NCBI GenBank assembly: GCA_905221605.1
Contig: CAJNDS010002385.1
Location: 52,501 to 116,500 of the forward strand
Reading direction: 5' to 3'
Origin: Symbiodinium natans
Taxonomy: Eukaryota > Sar > Dinophyceae > Suessiales > Symbiodiniaceae
Length of the DNA stretch: 64,000 bases
The notes beneath the pieces are model-generated. The model had not been told where the DNA came from. It searched no databases and saw only the letters and a list, made by a program, of their open reading frames with translations. A program made the position numbers and the translations under genes. Positions within the stretch are counted from its first letter, which is position 1; every line of letters starts with the position of its first letter. Of this stretch, positions 46,457-55,149 are shown one piece after another.

Positions 46457-46689
46457 GGGGCTCATGGCCAGAGAGCCCAATACCCCGCTGAGGAAAAATT
46501 CGAAGTCACACGATGACCCCTACCAGACTTTGAGGTACATTCCTCAAAGAAGGGGTAGCGGAGTCCCTGGGAAGAGGGGGGCAAATTAATTATTCTTGGT
46601 ACCCAGTTAGAGCTTAAACGCCCGGACTTCAGAGCTGCATGGTTTAAGGCTTCGGGTTCTAGGTTCAGGGCTTAAGGTTTAAGGTTTTA

Positions 46690-46772
46690 GGTTTAAGGCT
46701 TAAGGCTTAAGGCTTAAGGCTTAAGGCTTAAGGTTTAAGGTTTAAGGTTTAAGGTTTAAGGTTTAAGGTTTA
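46690..46772 (+). repeat. TTAAGGC/TTAAGGT heptamer tract
   Basis: About 12 units. The left half is TTAAGGC, the right half TTTAAGG, then TTTAGGG. A local variant amplified in tandem. Confidence 0.93.
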
Positions 46773-47082
46773 GGGTTTAACATTTGGGGTTGAAGCTTTA
46801 AGGTCTAAGGTTTTTTAAAGTTTAGGGAAGGCTTAGAATTAATCCTCACTTGGGCTATTTTTGGCTCTGGGAGCCCCCAAACGCCTCAAGCTCAGGAACC
46901 CATGCACCCCTCATTTCCAACCAAGCAGGGATCCTTGCTATGAACCAAGCGATACTCTCCTTAAAAGGCACTTTTTTGAGAAGCCTCAACCCTAAACCCT
47001 ACACCCTAACCCCTAAACCCCACACCCTCAACCCTAAACCCTAAACCAAACACCCTCAACCCTAAACCCTAAACCCTAAAAC

Positions 47083-47136
47083 CTCAAAAGTGCGGTCGGC
47101 AAGTCCACCAAGGGCAGCGCTCCACGCCCGCATGGC
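47083..47136 (-). CDS. Putative 54-nt exon
   Basis: Eighteen codons AMRAWSAALGGLADRTFE, phase 0 on both sides. Acceptor CCCCGCAG|GCC. Donor TTTGAG|GTTTTAGGG uses the repeat tract as the 5' splice site. One of the cleanest cases of this arrangement. Confidence 0.5.
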
Positions 47137-47474
47137 CTGCGGGGATGCAAACGCTGGCGAGGCGGAGGGTTTTTGGGTTTAGGTTTAGGGTTTAGGGGTC
47201 AGGGTTCAGGGTTTAGGGTTCAGGGTTTAGGGTTCAGGGTTTTGGGATTAGGGTTTAGGGTTTAGGGTTCAAGGTTTAGAGCTTGACCTGAAACCTTTAA
47301 ACCCTGAAACCTCTAAACCCTGAAACCCTGAAACCCTGCAACCCTGAAACCTTAAATCCTTCACCTAATCGGTCGAGGGTTTTGAGGGTTGAGTTCAGGA
47401 TTGAGTGTGACAGTCGTGTGGGGTTGGGGCTGCGCTGCGCCGAGAATGCCCCCAAAGCCATCCTTACCATTGGG

Positions 47475-47650
47475 TTTAGGGTTTAGGGTTTAGGGTTTAG
47501 GGTTTAAGGTTTAGGGTTTAGGGTTTAGGGTTTAGGGTTTAGGGTTTAGGGTTTAGGGTTTAGGGTTTAGGGTTTAGGGTTTAGGGTTTAGGGTTTAGGG
47601 TTTAGGGTTTAGGTTCAGGGTTTAGGGTTTAGGGTTTAGGGTTTCGGGTA
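47475..47650 (+). repeat. TTTAGGG array
   Basis: About 25 units with few variants. The preceding island (47,395-47,470) reads IECDSRVGLGLRCAENAPKA on plus, a candidate exon of low confidence. Confidence 0.97.
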
Positions 47651-48021
47651 ACGGACAGTGACCATTAGGGGCAAAGGGCCTGTGGAATTGGACCTTGGCG
47701 ACGTGTAGGACGCTCTTCCACACCCTAACCTCTGAACCCAAGACCCAAAACCCTACAAGCACCCTAGAACCCCGATGTGCCACGGCCATAGGCCCCTGTG
47801 ACTGGACCCTGAAACTCCTAAAGCCTCACATTTTAGGTTTATGGTTTAGGGCTTAGGATTTAGGCAAGGTTTCTGCACGTAATGATTATGAGAACTCTTA
47901 ACAGTGTCTGCGGTCAACGGGTCCCAATTGCTGAACCCTGAAGGTGTGATTTGCCGCTTAACAGCACACGAGCCTCAGCAGCTTCTGAGGCTCTTTGGCC
48001 CCCCGTGGCACCTGGGACGAA

Positions 48022-48118
48022 GGGTTTAGGGTTTAGGGTTTAGGGTTTAGGGTTTAGGGTTTAGGGTTTAGGGTTTAGGGCTTAGGGTTTAGGGTTTAGG
48101 GTTTAGGGTTTAGGGTTC
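48022..48118 (+). repeat. Last TTTAGGG array before the repeat-free block
   Basis: About 13 units. After 48,360 no telomere-like tract is seen until 63,727. Confidence 0.95.
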
Positions 48119-48387
48119 ATTGGGCATCAGGCTTCCTGGTAGACCCCCCGAAAACCTGAACCCTACAGGTTTGGGTTTGGGGTTGCGGGTTTGGGGTTTG
48201 TTTGGGGTCTGGGGTCTGGTACTCAGCGCCCCTGCAACAGAACCCCACAAGCTGAAAAAAACAGAAAGCGAAGCAAATTTTCTTGAAAAAGTTTCAGGCC
48301 CCCTAGGCCTGAATCCACTCAACCGAACTCTTCTTCCCCTCGTTGCTTAGTGCCGATTAAAGGTGTAGGGAATTCAGGGTGTAGGTC

Positions 48388-49113
48388 TCAGCGTATTCTA
48401 GGCAAGGCGCACAAAACGTCACCTTCGCCCCCGACGACTCGCTTTCCCGAGGGCTCGAGCCAAGTTGTAGACATCCAGCTTTGAACCCTAAACACTGACC
48501 CAGGGGTCTGAGGAATGGAAAGGTTCTGACAGGGGCGGCGGGGAGGCAAAGGCTCCTGCAACGACGAGCAGGACATTTGGTTACAAAGATGAGCGATCTG
48601 TATCACTTCGCTGAAAAAAATGACAACGCTACATAAACGAAATCGTGTTGCCGAGAAAAATTCTTCTCCTATCTGGGGATGGCCCGGGAAATTGCACGAG
48701 AGAAGGATCTTCTCACGGTGGGTAATAAGCCGATCTTGAACCTTGATGTCAAGTAGCCGTTTTGTTGAACTTGCGGTCTGGGTTGTTTTGGCAAGGGCCA
48801 AATGTCTTGTCCTACCTGCCCCCCCGGGCGAGGTCATATGTGCAATTTCGGATGCTGGGTGGCTGCTGACGAGCTCTGGTGTCCGCAAGGCATCTCTGTG
48901 TTCTGGGCCTGCTGAGGAGGCAGGCCCAATGATGCATGTACAACCCCCGTTTGTTTCGAGTAACAAAGGGAGTGGGTGTCCGAACGCCTCAATTTGGGCA
49001 CGAACATGAGCGACGCAGAGGCGCTTCTCTGATATATTCAGGTCGGGGAACTGAGATGTCGCGTATCGCTTTGGTGACTTGAAAGTTTGGATGTTGTGCA
49101 AACTGTGCAGCAC
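48388..49113 (-). CDS. Open frame of 241 codons, unknown
   Basis: The longest uninterrupted frame in the repeat-free block. Segments such as DIKVQDRLITHREKILLSCN and EAFGHPLPLLLETNGGCTC look protein-like, but no domain is recognised. It has no signal peptide or clear membrane span. A decayed exon or retroelement piece is as likely as an intact gene. Confidence 0.25.
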   Translation of the reverse strand: MLHSLHNIQTFKSPKRYATSQFPDLNISEKRLCVAHVRAQIEAFGHPLPLLLETNGGCTCIIGPASSAGPEHRDALRTPELVSSHPASEIAHMTSPGGAGRTRHLALAKTTQTASSTKRLLDIKVQDRLITHREKILLSCNFPGHPQIGEEFFSATRFRLCSVVIFFSEVIQIAHLCNQMSCSSLQEPLPPRRPCQNLSIPQTPGSVFRVQSWMSTTWLEPSGKRVVGGEGDVLCALPRIR

Positions 49114-49119
49114 GGAAGG

Positions 49120-51296
49120 CGCCCTCCCACTACAGGATGGTGTATCACAAAGGCCCCAGTATCATCCGACAACTTGAGCAACACGCGTAAACAAGAGCCT
49201 CCGTAAAGATGCGTACAAACTGGGCTTCGAAATTTTTATTGGAGCGGCTCTACCTTACTTTGCCCCCAGCCACTGCTTCTCAAGCTATTTGGAAAGCAGC
49301 CTCGCTATTTGGATAGCAGATGTGCTACATCCCAATGCGAAAGACGCGAAACTGTTTTGGATTTGCTGGACACGCGAAGTGTAGGAGCAAGCTGGCTGGC
49401 TAAAGCAACACTGAGTGACACACCCTCCCAAACGCCTTGAAACAGGTATACGATCAAAATGAAGGTATACCCGGCCACCCAACTTCAGGGCCGGCGGGGA
49501 GAGAAAACTAAAATGAACTGCTATGCAATGCCAAAAGCGTAAAGAAAACTTTCTTTCTTTCTGCCGCAGCGAAAGGGCATCGCTCTGCGGGCTAGTTCTT
49601 TTACAAGAATGTACAAGGCTCTTCAAGAGAGCAAAATTGGTGCATTCGACCTTCACACACTATCAGGCTACGTGAAACCACACGTTGGCTCTGCGGGTAT
49701 TTACGCCCTTTCTGGTAAACAGGGAATGCTGGTACTAATCCAGATGCTCATGCTGCGCTAAAACATGCACAACATGTATGGCTTGGCAACCCACAAGTTG
49801 CAGCTGCTTGTGTTCGTCTGGCAACATCGCGCCACGCATCATGTCGGACTAGCATGGAGCAGCTCATCGTCCTGTAGCAAGGGTGAGGGAGGCCGTCACA
49901 CGCATGCTGCATGTGGAAAGCCGTGCGTTCTCTCAGGGCCGCATTGTGTGCAATCTGTGTTTCCTCGGACATCTGAACATGCATTCTGGCCGCAGCATGT
50001 GTAGCATGGAAAAGAAATGTGTCCACGTACAACCGCGTCGTGTAGCATGAGCATGGAAACATCGTGACCACTACCGTGTGGCACATGTAGTGTCGAACCT
50101 CGCGTGCAGATACGACAGCATGCGCGTAGCATATGCAGCATGTGGATTCGGAGGTTTTTGGGCTCTTTCACTTCGCTCAAAGTCGCATTCTGGCGCAACA
50201 GTTTTTGCGAGCACTTTGAAGCCCCTTCGATTTTCGAGCTGTAAGACTCCAGGAAAAACAATCGAACGCCACGAGAATAAGCTTTGTTGGTGTTTGTCTC
50301 TGAGGACTGTAGCTTGAACGAAAGCAAACTGGAACACAGATCTGCAGAGAGAGCGAAGCCTGCAAAAACCTTGTCAGTCACAGGCGGGTCGCAGATCCCG
50401 AGGCACTTCTTCCACTGGTCAGGGCTGTCCACCTCCTACCTGCGGTGAGCGCCCACTTGACCGCATTCGTCTCGGACTGGGCCAAACTGGCCGCGAGCCA
50501 GGATCATCTGCAGTCTGAAGGGGACGGGGGGGGGTAGGCGAGAGTTGAGATTCTGTGTTGGCTTCACCCTGCATCACAAGGACTGCCCCTTTGACCTGCA
50601 GCAGCTGCCCATCCTCGATGCTCTGCGGCTTTCCTCGTGGAGGTAAATCACCTGGCCGAAGACAAGCCAGGGCTGGATGCCCAGCGCTTCCCTTCCAGCT
50701 TTACTGCCCTCCATACCATTCCCACCCAGCTTGGTGTCAGTTTTGACAAGTCGAGCCCTCTCTGGGCTTGCACACCTTGATGATGATATTTGAATGAGTT
50801 TCTTCGAAATGTACCCTTTCACCTCGAACGCATCGGTGAATGCCATGAAGCGTTCACGTCGGCTCAGAAGGCGCAACTGTGCAGCGCTGGTAACGACGAC
50901 TTTTCTTTTTGGAAGCGAGCTTCTTTACCACATCAGCGGCGGAGTAAGCGATAAAACGGCCATGGGCGGAACCAACTGCCGAGGAAGCACAGGTTGTGCG
51001 TATGGAAAAAACGGGGTTTGGCTGGGCTGGGGGGGAATCCAACACCACCACGGACGGGGTAGCATCTGCAGCACAGGTAGCATCCAGAGGGCTGCCAGGT
51101 CAAGCGCGAGCGCCAAGAATCCGAGGTACACGTATGGAAAAAACGGGACGCCACCACGGGGCAGCATATGTAGCGTGGAAAAGAATGAGCTTTGGGCGGG
51201 CCGAGTGATAGCACAGGTAGCATGGGAAAAATGGGTTTTGGGCGGCCGGGTCGCGGACAGAGAAAAGCGGGGTGGGATAGGTAGCGTGATTGTTTA
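49120..51296. other. Unique stretch with dispersed GTAGCATGGAAAA words
   Basis: Short words like AGCATGTGTAGCATGGAAAA (49,995), AGCATATGTAGCGTGGAAAA (51,164), GCACAGGTAGCATGGGAAAA (51,211) and CGTATGGAAAAAACGGG (50,999 and 51,123) recur irregularly. No gene recognised. Confidence 0.5.
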
Positions 51297-52805
51297 ATCT
51301 TACATTATATGAAATTGTAAGAAGAGAGTTTAATATATTTATATAATTCTAAGATTATATTACGAGAATTCACATAATTACAAGAAGACAAAAAATGTAG
51401 AGAAAAAAAGAGAGTGTAATGTATTAATTTAGTTACAAGAACATATCAATACAAGCGAATGAAATAAGCGCGTGATTTAATGCATGAACTGAGCGAACGA
51501 AGTAAAACAACCAAAAGATAGGAAAGTTATTCCTGATCCAATAGATGACAGGGAATTCCAGGAATTAAAAAGAATCTGGTAAGGATGGGATTCTTTTTGG
51601 CATAACATTAAATCCTAAGAAATGCATTCGGGAAAAGGTAAGAAGAATACCAATAAATATTAAATGTAGATGAAAAAGAGAAAGTGCACTAGAGGATGAA
51701 AGTAATAGATTCTTAGTACCAACAATCTTTTCTCCATTAAAAATTATTCCAGAGAAGATAGAAACTATAGCTTCTAAAGAAAGAACAAAATGAAAATGTG
51801 CTACAACATAATATGTATTACCTAATCCTAGATCTACTGCAGCATTTCCAAGAATTATTCCTGTAGAACCACCTATAGTAAAACATTCATACAAAAAAAA
51901 TGTGAGAAGAAGACAGAACTAATTCTAAGGTTTAGTAATGGTGGATTTCCGAGATATGTAAAAAGCCAATTAAAGATTTTTGTACCAGTTGGTAAGGATA
52001 TTAAGATTGTAACGTATACATATGATGCCCCCAAACAAGACTTCCAAGAAGAGAAATAGATGACATGGCAAAGATCATTGATTGGTTACCAAAGACTATT
52101 AATTGTAAACTCCCAGAAATTTTATGGAAATGATCCCAAACGCAGGAATTATTAAGATGTAAACTTCTGGATGTCCAAAAACCAAAATAAATGTTGAGAG
52201 AATATAGGATCTCCTCCAAAGAAAGGATCAAAGAAAAGTGCATAAGAATGGTAATGTTAACAAAAGCATGAAAGCTGTAATCAAGAAAGCCCAAGGAAAT
52301 AATGGGATAGTCTTGAATGTCAGATAATAAGATCTCAATTTAGAATTGTTGTCCAAAAGTTAAGAGATGTAAGACATGAAGATATAAGATTTCCTGTACT
52401 TGAAGGTGATAAAATCATAAAAGAAGTGGATAATGGTGGAAAAATGCTCATCCTGCACCACCTCCAAATTCTTGGATTAGAAAAAATATTAGAAGATATG
52501 AAAGGAAAAGAATTAAGATCGAAAAACTATTGACTCTGGGATATACCACTTGTGGAGACCCTTGAAAGATAGGTACAAAATAATTTCCAAATCCTCCAAA
52601 CAAGCCAGGCATTATTAAAAAGAAGATCAAAAGAAAGCCATGCAATGTAATGCTTATATTATAGAAGTTCTGGTTTTCTGGAGATATAATCCTATTTCCT
52701 GATGAATATAACTCTATTCTTACAAGGCTGATATTAATGTTCCGGAGATTCCAAAATGAATTCAGATCAAAAATAAAAAATTTCCTGAGCCTTTATGATT
52801 ACATT
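51297..52805 (-). other. Nuclear insertion of mitochondrial DNA (NUMT)
   Basis: Composition drops sharply to AT-rich at about 51,297 and rises again at about 52,805, framing a cox1 copy plus 220 bp of AT-rich flank at 51,297-51,520. The sharp edges fit insertion of a mitochondrial piece. A chimeric assembly is the alternative. Confidence 0.75.
51520..52770 (-). pseudogene. cox1: cox1 pseudogene (cytochrome c oxidase subunit I)
   Basis: Subunit I of respiratory complex IV, normally mitochondrial. In sense order recognisable segments are SLVRIELYSSGNRIISPENQ, MPGLFGGFGNYFVPIFQGSP, FGHPEVYILIIPAFGIIS, GGSTGIILGNAAVDLGLGNT with YYVVAHFHFVLSLEA, and a C-terminal LHLIFIGILLTFSRMHFLGF. HFHF carries the conserved His pair near the haem/copper site. 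At least three frame changes and several in-frame stops separate the segments, so it is not translatable. The start of the gene is missing. The wording is that of dinoflagellate cox1. Confidence 0.9.
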
Positions 52806-52810
52806 TTCAA

Positions 52811-53350
52811 CTAGTGCAGCTCGTTCAGCAGCACAGGTTTGGCTAGCTTGCATGTGGCCTTGGTGAAATCTCGCGATGGAACTGTGAATTGTTCTGCTTG
52901 GATTTCCTGTCTCTCAATCTCTCGCCCCAGAAAGGTGATTTTCCCACCAGTAGAAGTGATTCGACCCGTCTCCTTGATCTTTAACTCACCGTTCAGGGTG
53001 TCGGTAACCAATCGAATGGCCTCTTTGGTTCGAATCAATCGTCCACATAACATAACATGAGGAATCTTTTTCCCCTCACTGTACCTTCAAAGACGAAGGT
53101 TCTGTTGGGCATTGCTTCAACCCAACCTTCTTCACCACAGTTGCACTTCAAGTTCCAAGCCTTGGCGGCAACCCTCAAACCATTCATGGCCTAATCCAGA
53201 ATCATATAAGCCGGGACATAATAATCCTTGCACGCAGAAACATTTTTTGGCAATTGGATAATCGCTTTCGATCCTTTCGGAAGAGGTGAACGCAAGAAGG
53301 CAATCGATACATTCAAAGCCGCAATATCCATGCCATCCACAACGACAATG
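52811..53350 (-). pseudogene. Copia-type retrotransposon reverse transcriptase remnant
   Basis: In sense order: DIAALNVSIAFLRSPLPKGS (the Copia D-x-x-x-AFL...PL-KG segment), then AMNGLRVAAKAWN (the LYGLR-AP-AW segment), then FLMLCYVDD at about 53,050-53,036 (catalytic YVDD), then TSTGGKITFLGREIERQ (FLG-x-x-I). Frames shift and stops interrupt between YVDD and the last segment. The 3' end stops at the NUMT edge. Confidence 0.75.
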
Positions 53351-53639
53351 GCCAAACAGCGTCCTCAACGCTTCAAGAGAGGGAGTAGCAGCACTCAATC
53401 CCAATGACGATGCAGTGCTCCCTTTTGCGACATCTTGCACTCCAATGTTGCAAAGAGTTGATACGCTGCGCGGGAGAGGCAGGTTTGCTGCTGGGTGTAG
53501 GGCAATTATTCGCATCAATAGGCAAAGGGCTGGTGTAAGCCACACAGTGAGCAGCACAGCCCTTACGCATGCAATGGCTGATACAGCCACACAGCAACCA
53601 GCACAGGCCACTGCACGCGAACTGGATGCATTGGGCATA

Positions 53640-54050
53640 AACCTTTGCTGCGTTCTTGCTCTTACGAGCAAACAAAGGCCCGTACTGTGCGCAAAGCACT
53701 TCCTTGGCGTTCTCGCTCTTACTAAGCGAGGGAATCACACAAGCAAGCAAATCAAGGTTATTCTGGAATGACGCGCGGCGCTCAACCAGGTAAACATTGG
53801 TCTTACACAGAACTGAATTCATGCTGGCCCAGGGGGCCGAACCAACCAAATGCCAAACGATCAACTGCTTACGCCGGAGCTTATCCAAAGGACCTGAGTT
53901 ACAGAATAATGCTTGTCATTGCGTTTGCAGAAGCAAGTCGTAAAGCCGGAGCTCTTCTTGCAACAGCACGGAACCCAACAGGTCTGGACAAACGCCTAGC
54001 CAGAAGCGGGATCTTGGCGTCGTGTCTCAAAAGCTTAGCTCCGCACTGCA
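53640..54050 (-). repeat. Dispersed repeat Y, copy 1
   Basis: Inverse counterpart of 59,900-60,300. Shared words include CAGAACTGAATTCATGCTGG then CCCAGGGGGCC (53,808-53,839) and AGCGAGAACGCC...GGAAGTGCTTTGCGCA in sense. Copy 1 keeps an open minus frame of about 170 codons (53,888-53,373) with many Cys. It lies upstream, in sense, of the reverse transcriptase remnant, so could be the gag-side of the same element. Confidence 0.6.
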
Positions 54051-54111
54051 TGCAGTCTGACACTTGCACAGTAGGGAGAGACTCTAAGCGAACCTGTGTC
54101 ATCATTCTGTC

Positions 54112-54715
54112 AAGTGAAACTAAAGGCGGGCGCGGGATTCAAGACGCCCCTTATTTCCCTGCGACTGTCTACGAAGTGTAGTTTTTCTTGTATTTGCCGT
54201 CTGAATCGGGTTCCTCAGAGACTCAAGACAGATTCTGCTCCGACAAAGCCTCGCTGTTGCTTTTCATTAGGCCTTCATTACTAAAACCTCCCAAATTACC
54301 TCTTCTTGAGCTCTTTAATATGGCCGAATATTTAAGACGCGCCTGGGTTCTTCGCTCATTTCTCCGACAGCAGCTTCACACCATTGAAGATAATGATGTG
54401 TGATATGTTGCGAAGCTGATCATTTAGTATGGTCGAAACACTGGGCCTGGAGCCTCACACTTGCAAGCCTAGTTCAGTCTAATGAAGTTTTAACCTTTGA
54501 AATCCAAACAACTGACCAACGACACGGCACTTAAGACTTACCAAACACACCTATGCCGGGCGCGGGGCCTACATATTCAGCCTAACCGCCTGATCTTATG
54601 GTAAACACCCGATTCCGGCAAAAATTCGCCTTTAAACACCAGAAACCTCTCTTTTGTAAATAAAACCAAGGGGCGTCTTAAATCCCGCGCCCGGCTAACT
54701 AAACTAAAACTCATC
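54112..54715. repeat. Inverted repeat flanking about 600 bp
   Basis: GGGCGCGGGATTCAAGACGC at 54,129 is matched in inverse by GGGGCGTCTTAAATCCCGCG at 54,673. A third partial copy (ATTTAAGACGCGCCTGGG) is near 54,328. Could be ends of another small element inserted in the retroelement. Confidence 0.55.
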
Positions 54716-54862
54716 AGCCTCGCTTGTGCGGACGTTGCGTAAGCTGGGCCCTCAACTGCAACTCTTAGCACGCAAGGCCGAACTTTGCCCTCCAGAGCTT
54801 GTCTGAGCCCGCACCTTGTCACGCGGCGTCGCATTCAAACTTTGATGCCTCTAAAAGAACCA

Positions 54863-55144
54863 TTCTTTTTTCAACGGACGCCCCTTTACCACATCAGCGG
54901 CCCAGTGGGCAGGTCTTGGCAACGGAAGCACATCTACTTTTAGAGCCAAACTGTACAAGCCAGCCAGCAAGTCAAAAAGAAGTCGTGACTACAAAGAAGC
55001 AACCGCTAGCGCAGAGGCCCTTATTGCCAGACAACTTAACGCAAGGCCAGCGAGGTGAGACCAATGCAAACAAGAATCCGGCACCAATCACTCAGCTGCC
55101 TGTTACCCGTAGCAATGCTGCGCCACGTCTGGGTACAGACATTA
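54863..55144 (-). repeat. Dispersed repeat X, copy 1
   Basis: About 280 bp, inverse counterpart of 61,694-61,960. Shared runs include GAAGTCGTGACTACAAAGAA, CGCAGAGGCCCTTATTGC and AACTTAACGCAAGGCCAGC. In sense it precedes repeat Y here and follows Y in the other copy, as expected of a long terminal repeat. Confidence 0.65.
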
Positions 55145-55149
55145 CTGTT

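Larger units (their letters stand above)
1..48350. repeat. Compartment of interspersed telomere-like repeats
   Basis: Heptamers TTTAGGG or CCCTAAA and close variants recur throughout in tracts of about 40-260 bp. G-rich tracts on + include 1430-1520, 2925-2990, 4128-4240, 7917-7968, 8972-9072, 9117-9215, 9698-9768, 11607-11705, 14218-14300, 16256-16332, 18054-18146, 20490-20578, 25715-25935, 26235-26332, 26752-26880, 33716-33832, 35396-35545, 37915-38064, 38548-38612, 41195-41345, 43745-43820 and 44680-44810. C-rich tracts include 846-977, 2640-2846, 4338-4428, 4848-4987, 9294-9368, 12240-12312, 19485-19555, 22080-22120, 23744-23830, 26062-26160, 31040-31190, 39258-39322 and 43555-43634. Unique islands of about 60-400 bp separate them. 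Stretches between listed features in this block hold degenerate repeat sequence and no recognisable gene. Confidence 0.95.

Noticed and set aside
47645-47722. Minus reading WKSVLHVAKVQFHRPFAPNG
   Set aside because: It lies in a G-to-C island with no acceptor-donor pair, so it does not fit the exon pattern seen elsewhere.
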